Assembly: GCA_963800395.1 (NCBI GenBank) | Contig: CAWDBD010000028.1 | Coordinates: forward strand, 358,228-422,227 | Direction of reading: 5' to 3' | Origin: DASSBG01 sp963800395 | Lineage (GTDB): Bacteria > Pseudomonadota > Gammaproteobacteria > Xanthomonadales > Rhodanobacteraceae | Length of the DNA: 64,000 nucleotides | Shown here: one piece after another, positions 17,134 through 25,586 of the stretch | Numbering within the stretch: the first letter of the stretch is position 1 | How the letters are laid out: every line of letters begins with the position of its first letter | The notes under the pieces: model-generated | The model's input: the letters and a program-made list of their open reading frames with translations, nothing else | Told to the model about the DNA's origin: nothing | Database searches by the model: none | Program-made: the position numbers and the translations under genes

Positions 17134-17903
17134 GTGGCCCATCGCCAAGCCCGATTCGCGTCCTCGTCGCCGACGACGAAACCGCGGCACGTCGGCGTCT
17201 GCAGCAGTTCCTGGCAAGGGAAACCGATTTCAGCGTGATCGGTGAATGCCGCAACGGACTGGAAGCGTGCGCATGCATCGCGCAACTGCGACCCGACCTG
17301 GTGTTCCTGGACGTGGAGATGCCCGAGCTGAGCGGTATCGGGGTCGTCGAGAAAATCGGCGCCGAACACATGCCCGAAACCATCTTTGCCACAGCGTACG
17401 AGCACTATGCGGTAGCCGCCTTCGAAGCCAACGCCATCGACTACCTGCTAAAGCCATTCGATGGCGAGCGCTTCGCCAGATCCGCGGCCCGGGCCAGGCA
17501 ACAATTGCGATCGACGCAATCATTCAGTCAACAGGCACAACTGATTGCCTTGCTCGCCGGTATCGAGCAAACCAGGTCCTACCCGGACCGGTTGCTGGTA
17601 AAAGTGGATGAATCGCAGCAACTGATCCGAACCTCGGACATCCAGCACATCAGCGCCGAGCGCAACTATGTCAGGCTGCACACCGCGTCCGGAACCTGCC
17701 TGATGAGGGAAACCATGAAGGGGATTCTCGAGCGTCTCGACCCTCGGGTGTTTCGCCGCATCCACCGCTCCCAGATCGTCAACCTCGACCATGTCAGGAA
17801 AATCCTGCCCTGGTTCGGCGGTGACAGCCTGGTCATGATGAAGGACGGCTCGCGCCTCACCCTGAGCCGCAACCATCGCGATGCGCTGGAAGGGTTCCGT
17901 TGA
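17130..17903 (+). CDS. LytTR family response regulator (AlgR-like)
   Basis: A 257-residue regulator. The receiver domain has the acidic pair DDE (residues 15-17), phospho-acceptor Asp61 in FLDVEMPEL and Lys in YLLKPFD. It is joined to a LytTR DNA-binding domain (SAERNYVRLHTASGT ... FRRIHRSQIVNLDHV). LytTR proteins bind direct repeats, and two AlgR-type boxes lie upstream of this operon. Start and stop overlap with the kinase gene makes them a cognate pair. In pseudomonads AlgZ/AlgR controls type IV pili and alginate. The target here is unknown. Confidence 0.88.
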   Translation: MSGPSPSPIRVLVADDETAARRRLQQFLARETDFSVIGECRNGLEACACIAQLRPDLVFLDVEMPELSGIGVVEKIGAEHMPETIFATAYEHYAVAAFEANAIDYLLKPFDGERFARSAARARQQLRSTQSFSQQAQLIALLAGIEQTRSYPDRLLVKVDESQQLIRTSDIQHISAERNYVRLHTASGTCLMRETMKGILERLDPRVFRRIHRSQIVNLDHVRKILPWFGGDSLVMMKDGSRLTLSRNHRDALEGFR

Positions 17904-17981
17904 GGATCCTTTGACTCAGAACGCGTGGGTGACGTCCCGTATTTGGGCGAAAACATCGAATGCATCACACTTCCATGAACT

Positions 17982-18029
17982 GCCCAATTGGGCCCATGCG
18001 CTATCTCAATTAGTGGCACTGTTCTTGCA
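17982..18029 (+). promoter_or_regulatory. Sigma-54 (-24/-12) promoter with upstream palindrome
   Basis: TGGCACTGTTCTTGCA (18014-18029) matches the RpoN consensus TGGCAC-N5-TTGCA with the invariant GG and GC correctly spaced. It lies 36 bases before the start codon of the GGDEF gene. A perfect 12-bp palindrome GCCCAATTGGGC (17982-17993) sits about 20 bp upstream and may be a regulator site. Confidence 0.7.
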
Positions 18030-18065
18030 TCGCCATATATGGCAAGGGCCTGAAGAGGATGTGAC

Positions 18066-19148
18066 ATGACTGGCAACCTGGTGCTTGCTCCAGCATCCGA
18101 TTCCCATCTGAAGTCTGTGTCCTGCGAACACAACTCACCGGACTCAAGGCATTTGGACAAAGAAGGCATCATCTTGTGCGTGGACGATGACCCCACGGTC
18201 CTGAATGCCCTGCGCAGCGTGCTGTGGAGCCATTTCGGATCGGGTCTGGAATTGGAGTTCGCCGAGAGCGGCGACGAGGCGCTGGGCATTTTCGCCGAAA
18301 CCCGCGAGCAAGGACGTGACGTGTGCCTGGTGATCACCGACTACATGATGCCCGGGCTTCATGGCGACGAACTGCTGGTCCGGCTTCACGAGGAAAGTCC
18401 CGATACGGTCAAGGTCCTGCTTACCGGCCAGAGCGACCTTAGCGGTGTCAAGCGCACCATCAACGAGGCCGACCTGTATCGGTTCCTCGAGAAGCCCTTC
18501 GCCAATGAGGACATTGTGCTAACCGTGCGTGGGGCAGTACGCGCCTATAATCAGGAGCGTGACCTGAAGAGGCAAAACGAAGCACTCAAGCAAATGAATG
18601 CCAAGCTGGAAAGTCTGGTCAAGGCCAGAACGAGGGAACTGCACGAAAAAAACCGTGAACTGGAATTGCTATCCGTGACCGACCGGCTCACCGGTCTGTT
18701 CAATCGCAGGAAACTCGATCAGATACTGGACGAGGAACTCATGCGGAGTCGGCGCTATGGCACAGGCTTTTCGCTGATGATGATCGACATTGACCACTTC
18801 AAGCAGGTCAACGACCGGTACGGACATGGTGTCGGCGACAGCGTCTTGCTGGGCCTGGCCCGGATGATGCGGGAGCGCACTCGCGAATCTGACGTTCTGG
18901 CTCGATATGGCGGCGAGGAATTTGTAATGGTATGCCGGCATTCCAATCAGGACGGATGCCTGGCTGCCGCTGAAAATCTCCGCATGGCCATCGCTGCCCA
19001 TGACTTTCCGAAGGTCGGTCGCGTCACGACAAGCATTGGCACGGCGACCTACCAGGAGGACGATGACGCTGACAATCTCTTGCGCCGGGCAGACGCGGCG
19101 CTGTATCAGGCAAAGGCCGCCGGCCGCAACCAGGTAGCATCTGCCTGA
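18066..19148 (+). CDS. Receiver-GGDEF diguanylate cyclase response regulator
   Basis: A 360-residue WspR-like protein. After a ~33-residue polar N-terminus, the receiver domain has acidic CVDDDP, Asp92 in ITDYMMPGLHGDE and Lys in FLEKPF. A coiled-coil linker (about 165-203, ELHEKNRELELLSVTD) leads to a GGDEF domain. The active site is GGEEF at 282-286. The product-inhibition I-site RESD (273-276) is exactly five residues before it, so the enzyme should make c-di-GMP and be feedback controlled. TGAAGAGGA precedes ATG at 18066. Its TGATG overlap with the kinase gene makes it the likely phospho-target. Confidence 0.92.
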   Translation: MTGNLVLAPASDSHLKSVSCEHNSPDSRHLDKEGIILCVDDDPTVLNALRSVLWSHFGSGLELEFAESGDEALGIFAETREQGRDVCLVITDYMMPGLHGDELLVRLHEESPDTVKVLLTGQSDLSGVKRTINEADLYRFLEKPFANEDIVLTVRGAVRAYNQERDLKRQNEALKQMNAKLESLVKARTRELHEKNRELELLSVTDRLTGLFNRRKLDQILDEELMRSRRYGTGFSLMMIDIDHFKQVNDRYGHGVGDSVLLGLARMMRERTRESDVLARYGGEEFVMVCRHSNQDGCLAAAENLRMAIAAHDFPKVGRVTTSIGTATYQEDDDADNLLRRADAALYQAKAAGRNQVASA

Positions 19149-21298
19149 TGGCCGATTCAGCGAAACAGCTGGCCGAGCGTGTCGCCGCGCTTGAAGAACA
19201 GCTTGCCAGCCGCCAGCATAACGACGAACTGCTTCGTGCCCTGTACGAAATTGCCTCGCTGTCAGCGGCAGATAGCGCGCAGCACGAACACTATGCTCGC
19301 CTGCATGAAATTGTCGGCCGGCTCATCGACGCGCGCAACTTCATCATCGCCACCTACGACGAAGATCGACAACTCATCCAGCAGGAATACCTGGTGGACG
19401 AGGACCCGAACGAGGTCAAGCTGACATTCCCCTATGGCGAGGGGATCTCTTCGCTGGTGATCCGCAGCCGCAAGCCGTGGCTGCTCGATGATCCGAAGTT
19501 TCGGGAACTGGTAGACGGCGGCGAGATACACAAGCCGCATGGCGACATGGATTTCAACAGCTGGATGGGAGCGCCGCTGATAGCCCAGGACAAGGTCTAC
19601 GGCTTGATCATCGTGCAGAGCTACAGCCAGGAGGTGACCTATACGCCAGCCGACCTGGACCTGCTCAACTACGTGGCCGGTCATGTCGCGGCGGTGGTTG
19701 CGCGGTGGCAATCGAACAAGGCGTTGACTCTGGCCAACGAGGAACTGGTCCGATCAACGGAGACCTTGCGCCTGGTTGGCGATATCGGCAAGGATCTGAC
19801 CGCCAACCTGGATGTATTGTCGATTTGTCGAACGCTGGAGAAGCATTGCGCCGATCTGCTGCCGATGGATGCTTTCGGCGTGGCCTTGCTGACCCCGGAC
19901 GGCAACACCCTGGACTACGTCTACTACATCGAGGACGGGGTGGTCGACGAAGAGATCTCCTACCCGCTGGACCATCCGACGTCGCTGGCCGTGCTAACCA
20001 TTCGCGAAGACCGCGAGATGACGCTGTTCAACCAGCAGCAACTGGACAATGCGCCCGATCCGACCAAGGTCGCGCCGAGTGCTCCGATCCTGTCAGCCGT
20101 GTTCCGCCCGCTGATCGTCAACGGACGCAGTATCGGCGTGGTGACGGTGCAAAGCCATGACGCAAATGCCTACCAGGAGCGGCACCTGGAAGTGTTCCGT
20201 GCAGTGTCCGCCTACGCTGCGATCGCCCTGGCCAATGCCGATGCGTACGCGGTCGCCGAGAACGCGCGTAGCGACGCGGCCAAGGCATTGGCCGAATTGC
20301 ACCAGGCCGAGGCAAACCTGGTGCACTCGGAGAAGATGGCCTCGCTGGGACAATTGATCGCCGGCGTCGCGCACGAGATCAACACGCCCATCGGGGCCAT
20401 CAAGTCCAGCGGGCGCAATATTTCCGAATCGATCGACAGCACCCTGCGCGATCTGCCCAGGCTTCTGACCAGGCTCGACGACGAACACAGCCAGTTGTTC
20501 AGCAAGCTTGTCAGTCGTGCCAGCAAGCCCCGAAGCGTGCTCAGCACGCGCGAGGAACGAACCATCGTGCGCGGGGTCACCCAGAAGCTTGAGGCGCTCG
20601 GCGTGGATCAGGCCAGGTATCGAGCCGGCTTGCTGGTTCAGCTGCAAGCGCACGAGAAGCTGGACCAAGTGCTGCCGCTGCTGGACCACCCCGAAAACCA
20701 GTCCATCCTCGATACCGCCTATGGCATCGCCACCATTGCATCCAACGCCGGCAACATCAATGCCGCCGTCGACCGGGTGGCGAAGATCATCTTCGCGCTC
20801 AAGTCATTCTCGCGCTTCGGCGGCGCCCAGGTGTGGGCGGATTCGGATTTGCGCGAAGGCATGGAGACGGTGCTGACCATCTATCACAACCAGATAAAGC
20901 ATGGGATCGAACTGGTCAGGCGCTATGAGGCACTTCCAGAGGTACGTTGCCTGCCCGATGAACTCAACCAGGTGTGGACCAACCTGATCCATAACGCGAT
21001 ACAGGCGATGGATCAGAACGGCACCCTGACGATTGGACTTTGTCAGGAGGGCGAATATGCCCTGATATCGGTTGGCGATACGGGGTGCGGCATCTCGCCA
21101 GACCTGCGCGAACGTATCTTTGATCCATTCTTCACCACCAAGCCGGCTGGCGAAGGTACCGGTCTGGGCCTGGATATCGTACGCAAGATCGTCGAGAATC
21201 ACGGTGGCCGGATCGAGGTCGAGAGCGAAGTTGGACGTGGCAGCACATTCATTGTGCGTTTGCCGATTGCCGCCCCCCCCAATACAGGAGAGTCGTGA
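19148..21298 (+). CDS. Soluble GAF-GAF hybrid-type sensor histidine kinase
   Basis: A 716-residue cytoplasmic kinase without membrane helices. An N-terminal coiled coil is followed by two GAF domains (about 40-195 and 210-375), which bind small ligands or chromophores. The HisKA region is SEKMASLGQLIAGVAHEINTPIGAI, with His409. A long insert (about 430-520) separates it from the HATPase domain (NLIHNAIQAMDQNG, GDTGCGISPDLRERIFDPFFTTK, GTGLGLDIVRKIVENHGG). It is flanked by two receiver proteins with overlapping starts and stops, so one kinase probably feeds two outputs. The signal is unknown. Confidence 0.9.
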   Translation: MADSAKQLAERVAALEEQLASRQHNDELLRALYEIASLSAADSAQHEHYARLHEIVGRLIDARNFIIATYDEDRQLIQQEYLVDEDPNEVKLTFPYGEGISSLVIRSRKPWLLDDPKFRELVDGGEIHKPHGDMDFNSWMGAPLIAQDKVYGLIIVQSYSQEVTYTPADLDLLNYVAGHVAAVVARWQSNKALTLANEELVRSTETLRLVGDIGKDLTANLDVLSICRTLEKHCADLLPMDAFGVALLTPDGNTLDYVYYIEDGVVDEEISYPLDHPTSLAVLTIREDREMTLFNQQQLDNAPDPTKVAPSAPILSAVFRPLIVNGRSIGVVTVQSHDANAYQERHLEVFRAVSAYAAIALANADAYAVAENARSDAAKALAELHQAEANLVHSEKMASLGQLIAGVAHEINTPIGAIKSSGRNISESIDSTLRDLPRLLTRLDDEHSQLFSKLVSRASKPRSVLSTREERTIVRGVTQKLEALGVDQARYRAGLLVQLQAHEKLDQVLPLLDHPENQSILDTAYGIATIASNAGNINAAVDRVAKIIFALKSFSRFGGAQVWADSDLREGMETVLTIYHNQIKHGIELVRRYEALPEVRCLPDELNQVWTNLIHNAIQAMDQNGTLTIGLCQEGEYALISVGDTGCGISPDLRERIFDPFFTTKPAGEGTGLGLDIVRKIVENHGGRIEVESEVGRGSTFIVRLPIAAPPNTGES

Positions 21299-21720
21299 TG
21301 GAAAAGGGAGTGCTGCTTTGCGTCGACGACGAGCCCATCGTTCTGACCGCCCTCAAGGATCAGCTACATCGTGCGTTCGGCAACAGTTTCGTGATCGAAG
21401 TGGCCGAAAGTGCCGAGGAAGGACTGGAGTTGCTCGATGAGCTGTCCGAGCTGGGGCACAAGGTTCTCGTGATCGTGTCGGACTGGTTGATGCCGGGCAT
21501 GAAGGGCGACGAGTTCCTGATCCAGGCGCACCAGCGCTTCCCGACCGTGGTCAAGATCATGCTCTCGGGTCAGGCCGAGCAGGCTGCGGTTGACCGCGCC
21601 CGTCGCGAAGCCGGACTGCACGACTTCCTGGCCAAGCCCTGGAGCGCCGACAAGCTGATCGACTCGATCAACTTCGGCCTGCGGGACGTCGGTGCAGGCG
21701 ATCCGGCAGCCGACAGCTAG
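21298..21720 (+). CDS. Stand-alone receiver-domain response regulator
   Basis: A 140-residue single REC domain: acidic CVDDEP, phospho-acceptor Asp62 in VSDWLMPGMKGDEF, Thr/Ser switch LSGQAE, Lys in FLAKPW. It is closely related in wording to the receiver of the GGDEF protein two genes upstream (DYMMPGLHGDE). ATG at 21298 overlaps the kinase stop codon and CAGGAG precedes it. The TAG stop is the last three bases of a CTAG that borders the MITE-like element. Without an output domain it may act as a phosphate sink, a relay, or a partner-binding regulator. Confidence 0.88.
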   Translation: MEKGVLLCVDDEPIVLTALKDQLHRAFGNSFVIEVAESAEEGLELLDELSELGHKVLVIVSDWLMPGMKGDEFLIQAHQRFPTVVKIMLSGQAEQAAVDRARREAGLHDFLAKPWSADKLIDSINFGLRDVGAGDPAADS

Positions 21721-22010
21721 GGACCCTCTGATTAACCCTGAGCAGGTGTCACCCATGGTGTCTGTTCGCAAGTCAAGGCGCACTGGCGCAGGCAGGCTGG
21801 TGGCCTGTCAAGTCAGTGCAACGCAGGATTGTGGACAGACACCATGGGCCCAACTTGTTGATTCTGAACGCCTGGGTGACGACCAGAAAGCCCGCATCCC
21901 GCGCCGCGCGGCTTGTCCAGGCAGCCCAGCCTGCACGGCGCCGCGCAGCACGAACTGCGGACTTTCTGGTCGTCATGCCACCTACTCAGGATTAATCAGA
22001 GGGTCCCTAG
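21717..22010 (+). mobile_element. MITE-like element, copy 1 (286 bp plus CTAG flanks)
   Basis: The element spans 21721-22006 and is flanked on both sides by CTAG (21717-21720, 22007-22010), consistent with a 4-bp target duplication. The terminal inverted repeats are 28 bp with two mismatches, starting GGACCCTCTGATTAA. There are two internal hairpins: CCCATGGTGTCTGT (21752-21765) with its complement at 21835-21848, and TGACGACCAGAAAG (21877-21890) with its complement at 21962-21975. No transposase frame is present. The CTAG target and end sequence suggest mobilisation by an IS5-type element (inference). A second copy at 25297 is 97% identical and in the same orientation. Confidence 0.85.
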
Positions 22011-22031
22011 CTTGCACCCGCCTCCCCTGTT

Positions 22032-22807
22032 TCACAGCCGCCCGGGAATGGCCAAATCAACGTGCCACCCGTTTGACGATGCCGGCTGGCTCGATAGCGT
22101 GTTCAGCGCGTGAAACTCGCCTGAGAGGGTGTATTTTGCGGCCAACTTGCCATCATCACAGGCAAGCCAGACCGGATGATGCTTTTTTGAATTGCGCAGG
22201 ACTCCGTGCAATGCGGCAATGTCCGCGCGCCCCATGCCCTGCAGGCGAGGAATCTCGAGCTGATAACGCGGCTGGATACTCTGTTCCAGTCGCACATAGG
22301 CGTTGACCATGCTACGCACGTCACCCATGGCGTCAGATACCAGCGGCAGGCTACGACCGGAAGCGTTCAATTTGGCGTCCAGAGCGGCCATGGCGCGGGC
22401 ATCCCCGCGGCGCATCGCATTCAGCGAATCTTCGCGCCAGCGCGCACGGGATGCGCTGGCCTCTTGATCTGCTCAAGTGCAGGTCGGTTCCAGGCGTATG
22501 GTCGGGAACCGATGTTGGATGAGTACAAGTGCAGATGCAGGCTGCCCAATTCCTAAAGCCGCTTGCCGCGGGTATAGCCGCCCAGCTGGCAATTACTATC
22601 GGGCAAGCAGCCAACCTGTTCCACTGTCGGCACCAGCATATCCTGGGTGGCTTGCAGATCGCCAATCAGCGCGCGTGCATACTTGCGCACCTGTGTCTGC
22701 TCGATGCGCTGCTCGTTCCAGTTGTTGATCTGCAGGGCAATCAGAATGCCCGACACCACAAGGATGGCTTCGCCCAGCATGCGACACCGCAGATACCCCG
22801 CCGTCAC
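22032..22807 (-). pseudogene. DUF6090 family membrane protein, disrupted
   Basis: Read on the minus strand, 22807 onward encodes the DUF6090 N-terminus (YLRCRMLGEAILVVSG, ILIALQINNWNEQRIEQTQ: one membrane helix then the conserved NNWNE). The frame meets an amber TAG at 22553-22555 after GYTRGKRL. It continues sensibly in the same frame (ELGSLHLHLYSSNIGSRPYAW ...). It must then shift frame near 22465 to continue as ARWREDSLNAMRRGDARAM and end at 22032. One nonsense codon and one frameshift mean the gene is inactive. It lies directly beside MITE copy 1, though the lesions are not at the insertion. Confidence 0.75.
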
Positions 22808-23038
22808 CTGGCACCCGTGCCTCTCGGTGTGCGCGACCGATGCGAATCACGGTTGCACCGACCGACAGGCCAGGCGAAATCTGGACGCGGGCAGACGGGA
22901 TATGTCAAGGTCGGCCATAATGGAACGCTCGCAGCACACCGATCCTGCGGCTGGCGGACCTGCATCATGCAGAACAGAATACAGAGCGTCGAGGAAATGA
23001 AGCCGGCAAAGCTTCATCGCTTTGCTGAGCTCTTTGCG

Positions 23039-23956
23039 ATGACAGTGCCGCATCGCACAAACCGGACCGCGCGGCGTCTCGTCATTGCCTTGGCGCTGAC
23101 AATTGCTTCACTAGTCAATGCCGCCGCAGCCACGGAAGTTCCGGTCTACGACCATGTCGTCATAGTGATCATGGAAAACCACAGCTACGACGAGATCATC
23201 GGCAATGCCGATGCACCCTATATCAACTCGCTGGCCGCGCAGGGCGCCAATTTCACCCAGTACTTCGCGGTAGCTCATCCGAGCCAACCCAACTATATCG
23301 CCTTGTTTTCGGGTTCAGCCCAAGGTGTCACCGACGACCAGTGCCCGTTTGATTTTACGGGCATCGACAATCTTGGTGCCCAGTTGATTGCCGCCGGCCT
23401 GTCATTCACCGGCTACTCCGAGGATCTGCCGCAGACGGGCTTCACCGGCTGCAGCTCCGGGCTGTATGCGCGCAAGCACAATCCATGGGTCGACTTCGAC
23501 ACCGTGCCGTCATCAGGCAACCAGCCCCTCACCCTGTTCCCGACCGACTATTCGACGCTGCCGACACTCGCATTCGTCATCCCGAACCTGTGCAATGACA
23601 TGCACAACTGTTCGGTGGCAACGGGCGATGCCTGGTTGCAATCGCATCTGGATGGCTATGTGCAATGGGCCACAACGCACAACAGTCTGTTCGTGCTGAC
23701 CTGGGATGAGGACGATCATTCCCAGAACAACCGTATCGCAACCGTGCTCGTTGGTGCGCACGTCGTGCCGGGCAGCTACGCCGATACGGGCGGACACTAC
23801 CGTACCCTCGCAACACTCGAGGCAATGTACGGTTTGCCGCCGCTTGGCCAGGCGAACGGCGTTGCGCCAATCACCACTATCTGGAGCGACGTCATCTTTA
23901 CCGATGGATTCGAACCGCCGAATGCCCCAATCCACCAAGCTCCGTTTTCTCCGTGA
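23039..23956 (+). CDS. Secreted phosphoesterase (acid phosphatase/phospholipase C-like) with GFE tail
   Basis: A 305-residue exported enzyme of the phosphoesterase family PF04185 (alkaline phosphatase superfamily). The metal and nucleophile motif is HVVIVIMENHSYDEIIG near the mature N-terminus. FAVAHPSQPNYIALFSG is the family's second block, and FVLTWDEDDHSQNNRIATVLVG carries the second metal site. The protein continues past DVIFTDGFE by a short tail. The signal peptide (RRLVIALALTIASLVNAAAA) fits a start at 23039; an in-frame ATG at 22997 is an alternative. It is probably periplasmic or extracellular and hydrolyses phosphate esters. It is monocistronic. Confidence 0.85.
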   Translation: MTVPHRTNRTARRLVIALALTIASLVNAAAATEVPVYDHVVIVIMENHSYDEIIGNADAPYINSLAAQGANFTQYFAVAHPSQPNYIALFSGSAQGVTDDQCPFDFTGIDNLGAQLIAAGLSFTGYSEDLPQTGFTGCSSGLYARKHNPWVDFDTVPSSGNQPLTLFPTDYSTLPTLAFVIPNLCNDMHNCSVATGDAWLQSHLDGYVQWATTHNSLFVLTWDEDDHSQNNRIATVLVGAHVVPGSYADTGGHYRTLATLEAMYGLPPLGQANGVAPITTIWSDVIFTDGFEPPNAPIHQAPFSP

Positions 23957-24009
23957 ATTCACGCGGCCTGCGCCGCCTGCTGCCCGGCAACGATTGAGCC
24001 CCTGCACAT

Positions 24010-25290
24010 TCAGCGCTGCAGCTGCGCCTCAACCGCATCAGCGGCGGCCTGCGCCCCATCGGCCTCGCGCAGTCGCTGCGCCGGATCCAGTGCGCAGCGA
24101 CGGTAACGCGGCTGATCGAGCAAGGCCTGAAGCCGATGCGCTGCGCCAGCCGCACGATAGCGCGTGGCTGGCAGTACTTCGGCCACACCCAGTCGCTGCA
24201 GCCTGGCCGCGTTGTCGAACTGGTCGAAGCCGTGCGGTACCACCAGCATGGGTCGGCCCGCGCGCAGCGCCTCGGCGCTGGTGCCGATACCGCCGTGATG
24301 TACCACGGCGGCGGCACGCGGAAACAGCAATGCGTGCGGCGCGGCGTCCAGCGCAAGCACGCCGGACGGCAACGGCGTCGGCAGCCGCTCGCGCATCTCC
24401 GCCGAGCCCGTCAGCAGCACTGTGCGAGCCCCAAGCTGGCATGCAGCCGAAAGACTTTCGTGCAAAAACCGCTCGCCAGCGTGCACTGCAGCCGACCCCA
24501 GCGAAAACACCAGCGGCGGCGCGCCCGCGTCCAGAAACTCGTTCACGTGCGGAGCCAACGCGGTTTCCTGCGCACGGTAGAAACAGAAGTCGGTCTGCTG
24601 CATCTGTGCTGGCCAGTCGGGCTGTGGCGCACCGAACCAGTCCGGGAACAACGCCAGTGAACAGGCCGGCGCGTGCTGTCCGCGCAGCATCGGATTGCCC
24701 GCCGGTGGTTCCGGAGGCAATCCCTGCGCGAGCCGGAACCTGCGCACCGGCGCAGTCCAGCGCCGGCTTACCCGTTCGAACACGCCTCGCAGGTGCGCCG
24801 CCCGTTCGGGCGAGGCGGCAACGAAGCGGTCCAGCCACGGCCAGCCGATCTCCGGCGGTTGGTAGTCCGACCACAGACCGGCCGGCGCCAGCACCACCGA
24901 CACCCAGCGCCAGCCGCGCTGCTGCGCCAGGATCTGTCCTGCGAAAGCCAGCGTCGAGGTCAGCACCAGGTCCACATCATCGGCGCACGCAGCAGTCAGG
25001 CGTGCATGGCTGGCAGCGACATCGGCGGCAGCGAAATCATGGATTACGAAGCGCGGCCCGCTCAGCCGCCGGAACGCCCGCCGTGCAAACTTGCCGCGGT
25101 CCTCCGGCAAATCGATACCACTGGCATCGATGAAATCCAGGCCGGCCTCGGCAGTCAGATCGGCGTGCAGTGCGTGGCTGGCGAGCCGCACATGGTGGCC
25201 GCGTTGACGCAGCACACCACCGATGGCCAGCAGCGGGCGCAGATCGCCTTCCGATCCCACCGCCGTGATGAGGATACGTCGACTGCGCAT
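24010..25290 (-). CDS. GT1 (UGT/MGT-type) glycosyltransferase
   Basis: A 426-residue GT-B enzyme of family GT1, of the sterol/macrolide glycosyltransferase type. The N-terminus is RRILITAVGSEGDLRPLLAIG (acceptor-domain first strand with the typical GS.GD..P), followed by GHHVRLASHA. The C-terminal donor site reads VVHHGGIGTSAEALRAGRPMLVVPHGFDQFDNA, with the HGGxGT and DQ residues that hold the UDP-sugar. The acceptor is probably a lipid or small molecule. The ATG at 25290 lies only 2 bases from the CTAG flank of MITE copy 2. The element's terminal repeat therefore forms the immediate leader, including a weak ribosome site (AGAGGG about 10 bases upstream). Confidence 0.85.
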   Translation of the reverse strand: MRSRRILITAVGSEGDLRPLLAIGGVLRQRGHHVRLASHALHADLTAEAGLDFIDASGIDLPEDRGKFARRAFRRLSGPRFVIHDFAAADVAASHARLTAACADDVDLVLTSTLAFAGQILAQQRGWRWVSVVLAPAGLWSDYQPPEIGWPWLDRFVAASPERAAHLRGVFERVSRRWTAPVRRFRLAQGLPPEPPAGNPMLRGQHAPACSLALFPDWFGAPQPDWPAQMQQTDFCFYRAQETALAPHVNEFLDAGAPPLVFSLGSAAVHAGERFLHESLSAACQLGARTVLLTGSAEMRERLPTPLPSGVLALDAAPHALLFPRAAAVVHHGGIGTSAEALRAGRPMLVVPHGFDQFDNAARLQRLGVAEVLPATRYRAAGAAHRLQALLDQPRYRRCALDPAQRLREADGAQAAADAVEAQLQR

Positions 25291-25292
25291 GT

Positions 25293-25586
25293 CTAGGGAC
25301 CCTCTTATTAACCCTGAGCAGGTGTCACCCATGGTGTCTGTTCGCAAGTCAAGGCGCACTGGCGCAGGCAGGCTGGTGGCCTGTCAAGTCAGTGCAACAC
25401 AGGATTGTGGACAGACACCATGGGCCCAACTTGTTGATTATGAACGCCTGGGTGACGTCCAGAAAGCCCGCATCCCGCGCCGCGCGGCTTGTCCAGGCAG
25501 CCCAGCCTGCACGGCGCCGCGCAGCACGAATTGCGGACTTTCTGGACGTCATGCCACCTACTCAGGGTTAATCGGAGGGTCCCTAG
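25293..25586 (+). mobile_element. MITE-like element, copy 2 (286 bp plus CTAG flanks)
   Basis: The element spans 25297-25582 with CTAG on each side (25293-25296, 25583-25586). It is the same length as copy 1 and differs at 8 of 286 positions. Hairpin 1 is unchanged. In hairpin 2 the arm TGACGTCCAGAAAG (25453-25466) pairs with its complement at 25538-25551. Relative to copy 1 both members of one base pair are changed. It sits between two minus-strand genes: its right CTAG supplies the stop codon of the oxidoreductase gene, and its left end abuts the start codon of the glycosyltransferase gene. Confidence 0.85.

Noticed and set aside
23706..25133. A 475-codon plus-strand frame over the GT1 gene
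   Set aside because: Arg/Pro/Ala-rich shadow; the minus-strand frame carries the GT1 donor-site motif.
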